Assembly: GCA_002307235.1 (NCBI GenBank)
Contig: DBTV01000050.1
Coordinates: 65,557 to 129,556, forward strand
Length of the DNA stretch: 64,000 nucleotides
Source of the DNA: Acidobacteriaceae bacterium UBA1307
GTDB taxonomy: Bacteria > Acidobacteriota > Terriglobia > Terriglobales > Acidobacteriaceae
Direction: 5' to 3'
This document shows positions 58,301 through 64,000 of this stretch, piece after piece. The first letter of the stretch is position 1, and each line of letters opens with the position of its first letter. Under the pieces are notes generated by a model. It was not told the origin of the DNA and did not search any database. It worked only from the letters and a program-made list of their open reading frames with translations. A program made the position numbers and the translations under genes.

Positions 58301-59333
58301 CAATCTGCACCAGCGTCGCCCCCGCCGGCTCCGGCCGCTTTCCGGGCGAAACCATCTTCGTCTGCGGAGCGCGCCAGTAGTCGATGTGGCTGATCCGGTG
58401 CACACAACCGATCGTGCAATTCGGCGCGCAATCCTTGCCCGTCAAAAACTCGCGCTTCACATCCGCGCTCGTGTACTGCTCCACCGGAACCCCCGGCCAG
58501 CCGCGCTGTTGCGAGCAGTAGTGCACCAACCCGTCCTCGCTCACATACAGATAGCGCGAGCCCGCCCGGCAACGCCACTTGTTCGGCTGCCCTTCCACAA
58601 TCGCCTTCTGGAACTGGTCAAACTGCGCGTAGTTGGTCTTCTTCCGGTTGGTCATCTTGTGATAGATGGCCGCATCGGCCGGTGCCAGCGGCTTCAGTTG
58701 CCCGCTGCCGTCGTGAATAATACCAATCGTCGACTCGAAGCCCAGCGACAGCGCCCGGTTGCCGATCACCAGCGCGTCATTCGGGTCCTTGAAGCCGCCA
58801 CCCACCACCGAGTTGATGTTCACATGAAACTCGGCAAACTGGGCCAGCATCTCCAGCTTCTTGTCGAGCACCTTCAGGCTCTTCTTCGACACATCATCCG
58901 GCTCGATGTTGTCGATCGAGATCTGCATGTGGTCGAGCCCAGCGCGGTTCAGCCGCTCGATCCGCTCCTCGTTCAGCAGATAGCCGTTCGTGATCATGCC
59001 CGCAATCGCGCCCGTCTTCCGGATGCGACGGATAATCTCGTCCAGATCCGGGTGCATCAGAGGTTCGCCGCCCGAGATGCCAATCATCGCCGTCCCGAGC
59101 TTGCCCAGGTGATCGATCCACCGGGTCAAATCCTCCAGCGGCACCGGCGGCGAGGTCTTGTCGTACTCGTTGCAGTAATCGCAGCTCAGGTTACAGCGCC
59201 GCATCGGCACAATCTGCACCAGAACCGGGTGCCCAGTCGAAACCAGCGCGCGGCCGACCATCGTCAGCTCCCGCACCTTCCGTGTCGCCGCCGTCCAGCG
59301 GCCATGCAATGTCGATCTCCGGGGAATTGCCAT
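58284..59333 (-). CDS. Radical SAM protein with SPASM-like C-terminus
   Basis: A 349-aa protein. CNLSCDYC (about 48-55) is the CxxxCxxC motif binding the radical [4Fe-4S] cluster; GISGGEPLMHPDLDEIIRRI (about 86-105) contacts SAM. Near the C-terminus, CRAGSRYLYVSEDGLVHYCS and CAPNCTIGCVHR provide further cysteines for an auxiliary cluster as in SPASM/twitch enzymes. It may modify a peptide or sugar; substrate unknown. No precursor peptide or partner gene is next to it. Its last codons overlap a TCCCTGG array at 58255-58300. Confidence 0.88.
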   Translation of the reverse strand: MAIPRRSTLHGRWTAATRKVRELTMVGRALVSTGHPVLVQIVPMRRCNLSCDYCNEYDKTSPPVPLEDLTRWIDHLGKLGTAMIGISGGEPLMHPDLDEIIRRIRKTGAIAGMITNGYLLNEERIERLNRAGLDHMQISIDNIEPDDVSKKSLKVLDKKLEMLAQFAEFHVNINSVVGGGFKDPNDALVIGNRALSLGFESTIGIIHDGSGQLKPLAPADAAIYHKMTNRKKTNYAQFDQFQKAIVEGQPNKWRCRAGSRYLYVSEDGLVHYCSQQRGWPGVPVEQYTSADVKREFLTGKDCAPNCTIGCVHRISHIDYWRAPQTKMVSPGKRPEPAGATLVQIDGRRD

Positions 59334-59484
59334 CGTCTTCTATTCAATCACACGCCCGGCACCGGCTTCCATCGCCCCAGTCCCGGCACGCAGCAATCTG
59401 GTCCAAAACATCAAAAAATCATATCGGCCAACGTATCGTCATGCTATGCTTTAGCCGATTTCCTCCGGCACATTTCCCGTCGTT

Positions 59485-59525
59485 TCTCAGTCCCTGGTCC
59501 CTTAGTTAGTCCCTGGTCCCTGCCT
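59485..59525. repeat. TCCCTGGTCCCTTAG array
   Basis: CAGTCCCTGGTCCCTTAGTT followed by AGTCCCTGGTCCCTGCC. It immediately precedes the stop of the PDZ gene (59526, minus strand) and resembles the array at 58255. Confidence 0.65.
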
Positions 59526-60416
59526 TTAGTTGTGTCTCTTCGAGTCCACGCTCATCGTGACGGTCTGCGGCTTCCGGTCACGCAGAATCGTCACCGGCAC
59601 GGTCCTGCCCTCGTTCGCGCGCAGAGCCCGGTCCCAGCCGGAGAGGCTGCCGATCGGATCGTTGCCCACCTTCAGAATCACGTCGAGCGCCTTCAGACCT
59701 GCGGCAGAAGCGGCGCTGCGCCGCGTCACCTGCTTGATCATCACGCCCTTCTGCACGCCCAGCACCTCGGCCATCTGCGCCGTCAGCGGCTCCAACGCCA
59801 CGCCCACATTCACGCTGCCGAAAAACGGCAGATGAAAGCTGCCCGCGCTGTGCGTATCGCTCGCATGGTTGTTCCAGAACCACATGCTGTGGCCGGAGTT
59901 CGCCTCGCCGTCATCGCCGATCTTGTTCCAGGCCTCGTGCTCCACCTTCTTGCGGTCGGCCATTTCGGTATGCAGCGTTAGTGGGCTGCCGTCGCGAACA
60001 ATCACGAGGTTGACCTTGTGTCCTGCCGGCAGCGCCTTCAGTATCTCCCGCAACTGGACGGCATTCTCGACCGGCTTGCCGTTGAACTCCAGCACCACAT
60101 CGTTGACCCGCAGCCCGATCTGCCCGGCTGGCGCGTCGTGGTCAATCAGCACGATCACCGCGCCGCGCTGCTCCTTGAGCTTGAGCGCCTGCATCCGGCC
60201 TGCATCCACATCGGCCAGTTCCACGCCCAGGTAACCGGGCGAACTGCCCAGCAGCGACGGCGGCATCGCACGCAGCACCGCGGCCATCACATGCCCCTGC
60301 GGCCAGGCTGTCGCGGCTCCCACGGCCAGCAACAAACCCAAGCTCACCACAAGCCGGCTGCGCGTTCCCAGCGCACCGCGCTTCGAGCTTCCTCTGGCCT
60401 GCCCCAAAGTCCTCAT
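59526..60416 (-). CDS. Secreted double-PDZ protein
   Basis: A 296-aa protein from MRTLGQARGSSKRGALGTRS. The start is fixed by GGAG 8 nt upstream. A basic N-terminus and hydrophobic segment (LVVSLGLLLAVGAATAW) form a signal or anchor. PDZ1 spans about 58-140 (GYLGVELADVDAGRMQALKL, APAGQIGLRVNDVVLEFNGK) and PDZ2 about 200-290 (VGVALEPLTAQMAEVLGVQK, SAASAAGLKALDVILKVGND). No protease domain is present. It is the third gene of the sigma/anti-sigma operon and may sense or present misfolded peptides. Role inferred. Confidence 0.82.
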   Translation of the reverse strand: MRTLGQARGSSKRGALGTRSRLVVSLGLLLAVGAATAWPQGHVMAAVLRAMPPSLLGSSPGYLGVELADVDAGRMQALKLKEQRGAVIVLIDHDAPAGQIGLRVNDVVLEFNGKPVENAVQLREILKALPAGHKVNLVIVRDGSPLTLHTEMADRKKVEHEAWNKIGDDGEANSGHSMWFWNNHASDTHSAGSFHLPFFGSVNVGVALEPLTAQMAEVLGVQKGVMIKQVTRRSAASAAGLKALDVILKVGNDPIGSLSGWDRALRANEGRTVPVTILRDRKPQTVTMSVDSKRHN

Positions 60417-60490
60417 TGCACCCATCTCCGTCGCAACACTCCGGCACGCGTCCCCGTTTCTGTCCGGGCGCCTCTGCCAGAGAATCCGCA

Positions 60491-61360
60491 TTACTGAATC
60501 TCGGGCATCCGGCTCAGCACCTGCCGGGAGACATTGCGAATCTGCGGATTCGCGTCCGAGGTCGATACCGAATACAGAACCTGCCGCACGCTCGTATCCG
60601 CGTCGATCGGCTCCAGCAGTTGAATCGAGGCCGAACGGATGCGTGCATCGCGATCGTTCAGCAGCGCCCGCAGAACCGCGTTGCGCACGCGCAGGTCCTC
60701 GGTCACGTAAGGTTCAAGCCCCTCGAGCGCCGTCTCGCGCACCGCAGGATCGCTGTTGCCGCGCAGCGCCGCGATCAGCGTCGCCCGCTCCTCGTCCTTG
60801 CAGCCACGCTGCGTGCGGCAGTTGGCCGCCAGCAACTCCACCTTGCCGCGTTCCTGCTTCACATCGGTCCTGGGCTTGGCTTCGGCCTGCACCGCAGCCG
60901 TCTGCACCGGCTCGGCCTTTTGCTGAGCCTGTGGTTGCGGCGCGTTTTGCGCCACCACGGCCACGGCGGCCGCATGCGGCGCGCGCAGTTGCGCCAGCTC
61001 AAAACCCGCCCCGGCTCCGCCCGCGATTCCCAACACAAGAAGAGAACACGCGGCCAGAGGGGCCGCTCTCAGGCCAAAGAATCCATTGCTGATTTTTGTC
61101 ACCAGCCGCCTCGTCCAGCGCTCGGGCGGCAGCTCTTCGATGGCCTCATCGAGTCGCATCCGCGCCCGCGCCACCAGATTTGCGTCCGGCTCGGCAGCCG
61201 TCCGCGCGTCAGCGACACGCAAAAGCTCTTCCAGATCAGCCAGTTCGGCCCGGCATGCCGGGCAATCGGCCAGGTGCCGGTCGAGCTCGCCTTTCTGCGC
61301 TTCGCTCAGCTCGCCATACACGGCGAGCATCGCCTGTTCCTGCGCCAATCTGCAATCCAT
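60491..61360 (-). CDS. Zinc-finger anti-sigma factor with HEAT-like repeats
   Basis: A 289-aa protein. The N-terminal zf-HC2-type segment contains Cys3, HLADCPACRAEL (H29, C33, C36) and is typical of ZAS anti-sigma factors. A single transmembrane helix lies at about 100-120 (APLAACSLLVLGIAGGAGAG). The rest is Ala/Gln-rich then has HEAT-type repeats in the periplasmic part (LIAALRGNSDPAVRETALEG, LLNDRDARIRSASIQLLEPI, NPQIRNVSRQVLSRMPE). It lies between the ECF sigma and PDZ genes on one strand; the N-terminal part should bind the sigma factor in the cytoplasm. The HEAT periplasmic domain is unusual. Confidence 0.85.
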   Translation of the reverse strand: MDCRLAQEQAMLAVYGELSEAQKGELDRHLADCPACRAELADLEELLRVADARTAAEPDANLVARARMRLDEAIEELPPERWTRRLVTKISNGFFGLRAAPLAACSLLVLGIAGGAGAGFELAQLRAPHAAAVAVVAQNAPQPQAQQKAEPVQTAAVQAEAKPRTDVKQERGKVELLAANCRTQRGCKDEERATLIAALRGNSDPAVRETALEGLEPYVTEDLRVRNAVLRALLNDRDARIRSASIQLLEPIDADTSVRQVLYSVSTSDANPQIRNVSRQVLSRMPEIQ

Positions 61361-61452
61361 AGGTACGTCCTTCCAGCCTCAAAGTTCTACAGGTACTTCT
61401 TTTGTCCTACTCATCCCAAGTCACACAAAACATGTATCGTCCGAAGACGCAA

Positions 61453-62100
61453 TTACCGCAGTTCCGCCAGTTGCGCGCGCAGCTTCTTCGTGGCCCGGAA
61501 CAGCGTATTTTTCGCCGTTTCCTCGGTCGTATGCAGCATTTCGCCAATCACGCGCAGCCTGAGTCCTTCGTAGTGCTTCAGCTCAAAGACCGTCCGCTCG
61601 CGCGGGGTCAATTTTTCCAGCGCCGCCTGGATCTTTTCGCCCAGCGCCTTGCGCTCCAGTTCCTTGGCCGGATTCGAAAACGAGCGTCCATCGGAGACCG
61701 AAGCCAGCAGGTCAATCTCCTCGCCCGAGTGGTCCACAATCACGGCTGCATCTTCGCGTCGCGTCTTTCTGCGGCGCATCTGATCCAGGCAGAGGTTAGT
61801 CACAATCCGGTAGATCCAGGTATAAAACGAGCATTCAAACCTGAAATTCCCCAGATACCGGTAGGCCTTCAAAAAGGCGTCCTGGTAGATGTCCTCGGCC
61901 TCGTGCTCGGAGCCGGTCAGGTGCAAGGCCAGCCGCAGCACCTGATGCTCGTACTGCCGCACCAGCGCATCGAAGGCCGACCGGTCGCCGGACTGCGCGG
62001 CGCGGATCAACTCCGCTTCCTGCGCACGCACTTCCGCGCGCTCCTGCGCCTGCTTTGCGCTCTCCCGTTCCGTTCTTCCCATTGCCCTCGTAGCAGCCAT
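61453..62100 (-). CDS. ECF RNA polymerase sigma factor (RpoE-like)
   Basis: A 215-aa sigma factor if started at MAATRAMGRTERESAKQAQE. Region 2 reads ELIRAAQSGDRSAFDALVRQ, EHEAEDIYQDAFLKAYRYLG and FYTWIYRIVTNLCLDQMRRR; region 4 reads LTPRERTVFELKHYEGLRLR and IGEMLHTTEETAKNTLFRAT. These are standard for group IV sigma factors. The zinc-finger anti-sigma follows 92 nt later. Start uncertain: a -10-like TACAAT lies 11 nt before this ATG, but an in-frame ATG at 62193 is possible. Likely controls an envelope-stress regulon. Confidence 0.9.
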   Translation of the reverse strand: MAATRAMGRTERESAKQAQERAEVRAQEAELIRAAQSGDRSAFDALVRQYEHQVLRLALHLTGSEHEAEDIYQDAFLKAYRYLGNFRFECSFYTWIYRIVTNLCLDQMRRRKTRREDAAVIVDHSGEEIDLLASVSDGRSFSNPAKELERKALGEKIQAALEKLTPRERTVFELKHYEGLRLRVIGEMLHTTEETAKNTLFRATKKLRAQLAELR

Positions 62101-62345
62101 ACCTGCTGAGGATTGTATCCTCTGGGCTGACCCCACCCAAATCACCGGCGGCTGCACTGCGGAAATGGGATAGCCGATCGCATCTGTTGCCATCGAAATC
62201 TCTGCCCCCAGAAAGAGAGTCTCCGCACTCCCATAGACGCGGTGGTTTTCGAGAGGTAAGCGCGCCAACGCCCCTCACGACAGTGCAATGGACTTTGGTA
62301 CCGTTCTGGAACAGAGCCACCCCATGCCGTTTACACTGAAACACG

Positions 62346-63056
62346 ATGAACGGAAACCTCTTTGAACCAGCGGCCCCGGCGGCCGCAAGTGACTGGGTCG
62401 TTGCGCATTGCGACGGCGGCTCGCGCGGCAATCCCGGCCCGGCCGGCTTCGGCGCCATCGTCGAGGACGCGGGCGGCACGGCTCTCGTGCGCCTCAGCGA
62501 GTTCCTCGGCATTCAGACCAACAACTTCGCCGAGTATTCCGGCATGCTGGCCGTGCTGCGCTGGGCGCTCGACAACGGCCGCAAACACGTGCGCGTCATC
62601 TCCGACTCGGAGCTGATGGTCAAGCAGATGCAGGGAAAATATAAGGTTTCAAGTCCGGCGATCCGCCCCCTGTGGGAGGAGGCGAAGAAGATGACCCGCC
62701 AGCTTGAGGGCTTCGAGATTCGCCACACCCTGCGCGGCGGCAACAAGGAAGCTGACCGGCTGGCCAACGAGGCGATGGATCGCGGCATGGGCAAAACGAG
62801 CGGCGCTGGCGCCGTCAGCGTGGCTAGCCGAGCGAGCGGCCTTGGCGCGGGTAGCAGTGCTGGCCCCGGAAAATTGCGCGCGACCGCGGCCCGGCCCTAC
62901 GGGCGGCTGGAGACGACCGGCCCGGCACAGGCGAGGCCCGCCACGCCCGACCAGCCCCGTGCTCAGGTGCTCGAAGGCTATGTGAAAAACGGCGTCGTCC
63001 ACCTGCTCGAAGGCGAGCTGCCCGACGGCATCTTCGTCCAGGTGATTCGGAAGTAG
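62346..63056 (+). CDS. rnhA: Ribonuclease HI with C-terminal extension
   Basis: A 236-aa protein. Residues 16-145 are RNase H: the four catalytic acids are D23 (HCDGGSRGNPGP), E63 (NNFAEYSG), D87 (VISDSEL) and D137 (GGNKEADRLAN). It degrades RNA in RNA-DNA hybrids. The ~90-residue extension has a low-complexity linker (TSGAGAVSVASRASGLGAGS) then VLEGYVKNGVVHLLEGELPD and GIFVQVIRK, which resembles the short beta-module of AF2212/DUF104-type antitoxins (xNGVxxLxxxLPxGxxVxV). Normal bacterial RNase HI is ~155 aa. Probably monocistronic; TACACT lies 8 nt before ATG. Confidence 0.85.
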   Translation: MNGNLFEPAAPAAASDWVVAHCDGGSRGNPGPAGFGAIVEDAGGTALVRLSEFLGIQTNNFAEYSGMLAVLRWALDNGRKHVRVISDSELMVKQMQGKYKVSSPAIRPLWEEAKKMTRQLEGFEIRHTLRGGNKEADRLANEAMDRGMGKTSGAGAVSVASRASGLGAGSSAGPGKLRATAARPYGRLETTGPAQARPATPDQPRAQVLEGYVKNGVVHLLEGELPDGIFVQVIRK

Positions 63057-63062
63057 GCCCGC

Positions 63063-63326
63063 TTAGGGCCAGTTCTTGCCGTCGTCCTCTTCGAGATCAG
63101 GATCGACGAACTCGGTAAACTCGAGGTCGTCGTCCTCCTCCGTCGCGGCGGTTTTGCGCTTCGCTGTGGCGTAACCGACGTAGGAATCGATTGTGGGCCG
63201 ACGCAGCACCAGGGTGTCGCCCTCGACCTCGAGCTCGGCCTTTTCTTCAAAGCCCATCTCCCGCAACAAAGAGCCGGGAATCACAACGCCCCGCGCATCC
63301 CCCATGCTTCGAATCGAGACTTCCAT
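63063..63326 (-). CDS. AbrB/MazE-like DNA-binding antitoxin-type protein
   Basis: An 87-aa protein. The first ~50 residues are the swapped-hairpin domain: MEVSIRSMGDARGVVIPGSL, LREMGFEEKAELEVEGDTLV. The C-terminus is very acidic (ATEEDDDLEFTEFVDPDLEE), as in MazE antitoxins that wrap around a toxin. ATG 63326 is fixed by GGGAGG just upstream. No MazF-like or other toxin ORF lies on either side, so it is an orphan antitoxin or a transcription factor. Confidence 0.75.
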   Translation of the reverse strand: MEVSIRSMGDARGVVIPGSLLREMGFEEKAELEVEGDTLVLRRPTIDSYVGYATAKRKTAATEEDDDLEFTEFVDPDLEEDDGKNWP

Positions 63327-63423
63327 GGCATCCTCCCAAGGACAGACCATGATACTGCGCAACGCAAGCGCGGCAGCAGGAAGCAGAAGATTTTTTTGAT
63401 GGGGGTAAGCAGCGGCGGGCAAA

Positions 63424-63456
63424 AAAAATCCTGGAGCGCATGGCTCCAGGATTTTT
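63424..63456 (-). terminator. Intrinsic terminator after zwf
   Basis: AAAAATCCTGGAGC / GCTCCAGGATTTTT, 14-bp perfect stem with a 5-nt loop. On the minus strand it lies just beyond the zwf stop at 63473 and ends in an A/T-rich tract. Confidence 0.92.
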
Positions 63457-63472
63457 CTCGGGCAGAGATGCT

Positions 63473-64000
63473 CTAGCTGCGCTTGCCCAGATCGTTGCGC
63501 CAGGCGCGGCCGCCGCGCTCGATCAGGTGGTCGGCGCAGGCCGGGCCCCAGCTTCCCGCCGCGTAGTTGGGGAAGGTGGAGGGCGGCTTGGCAGCCCAGG
63601 CCTCGAGAATCGGCGTATAGAGCGACCAGGTGGTTTCGACACCGTCGCGATGGCTGAACAGCGTCTGGTCGCCGAGCATGGCATCAAGCAGCAGCCGCTC
63701 GTAGCCGTTGGCCTTCGAGGAGCCGAAGGTCGAGGCGTAGTCAAAGTCCATGCTCACCGGGCAGACAGCCATCTCCATCGTTGTGGGCACCTTGGCGCCA
63801 AAGCGCAGCGCGATGCCCTCGTCGGGCTGGATGCGGATCGTCAGCAGATTCGGCTGGATCATGGGACAGACGCCGGTGCGCTGCAACTGGTCGAAGATCA
63901 GCAGTGGCGGCTGCTTGAACTGGATGGAAATCTCGGTGGCCCGCTGCGGCAGCCGCTTGCCCGCGCGCAGATAAAAGGGCACGCCCGCCCAGCGCCAGTT
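63473..64000 (-). CDS. zwf: Glucose-6-phosphate dehydrogenase, C-terminal part (5' end outside window)
   Basis: The visible ~176 residues are the C-terminal end of G6PD; the frame is open to the window edge (NWRWAGVPFYLRAGKRLPQR). Conserved blocks are VPFYLRAGKRL, PNLLTIRIQPDEGIALRFGA and YERLLLDAMLGDQTLFSHRD, followed by WSLYTPILEAWAA and YAAGSWGPACADHLIERGGR. It oxidises glucose-6-phosphate to 6-phosphogluconolactone with NADP+ at the start of the oxidative pentose phosphate pathway. The catalytic His/Asp and coenzyme-binding half lie outside the window. Confidence 0.95.
   Translation of the reverse strand, partial: NWRWAGVPFYLRAGKRLPQRATEISIQFKQPPLLIFDQLQRTGVCPMIQPNLLTIRIQPDEGIALRFGAKVPTTMEMAVCPVSMDFDYASTFGSSKANGYERLLLDAMLGDQTLFSHRDGVETTWSLYTPILEAWAAKPPSTFPNYAAGSWGPACADHLIERGGRAWRNDLGKRS

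Overview
The window is GC-rich chromosomal DNA that most resembles an Acidobacteriota genome of the Terriglobia type (Acidobacterium/Granulicella/Terriglobus-like). This is inferred from the very large Oar-like TonB receptor with an N-terminal carboxypeptidase-regulatory domain, secreted Ig-like repeat lipoproteins, paired M16 peptidases, an S9 peptidase, and many GC-rich intergenic repeats. No database search was run.

Layout. 1-5.2 kb: a truncated M16 peptidase and its inactive-looking partner, a stand-alone GlmU-type acyltransferase beta-helix, and a receiver/HD-GYP regulator. 5.3-7.7 kb: an AT-richer pocket with an orphan HTH-HEPN protein, a probable ~100-nt structured small RNA with its own promoter and terminator, and ssrA (tmRNA). 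7.9-14.7 kb: a Cu/Ag-type CusCBA efflux operon with small secreted Cys/Met-rich proteins on either side. 14.8-31.6 kb: housekeeping and surface genes: TonB receptor, cysteine desulfurase-MnmA (tRNA thiolation), DUF948 and YtxH small proteins, an FMN reductase, nusB-ribH (RibH fused to a glyoxalase-like domain), an Ig-like/propeller lipoprotein, an S9 peptidase and a GT1 glycosyltransferase. 32.2-35.7 kb: typA and purEK.

35.8-56.9 kb, all on the minus strand, is a phage morphogenesis module. In transcription order it holds a small-terminase-like protein, a 2,694-aa signal-peptide-bearing beta-helix/glycine-rich protein, large terminase, a HipA-like kinase, DUF3037, portal, prohead protease, scaffold-like protein, major capsid, connector/head-tail genes, tail tube, a large tail/hub-like protein, and a coiled-coil/TM protein. 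I see no integrase, repressor, replication gene, tape measure or endolysin. Six hairpin-plus-U-tract elements ending in the same TTTTTTG(T)-type tail sit before phage genes. The HipA-like/DUF3037 pair has none of these and is bordered by host-type dispersed repeats instead, so it looks like inserted cargo.

57-64 kb: a 40-aa membrane peptide, a DsbA-like protein, a radical SAM protein, an ECF sigma / zinc-finger-HEAT anti-sigma / PDZ operon, RNase HI with a C-terminal extension, an AbrB/MazE-like protein, and the C-terminal end of glucose-6-phosphate dehydrogenase.

Three dispersed repeat families recur through host and phage intervals: a ~75-bp GTCATCTTGAGCGAACGGGG element (3 copies), a ~65-bp GTAGAGCGAAAGC element (3 copies), and degenerate TCCCTAG/TCCCTGG arrays (at least 7). 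Four genes (purE, ribH, S9 peptidase, 40-aa ORF) carry a TANNNT -10 box exactly 6 nt before ATG, which predicts leaderless mRNAs.
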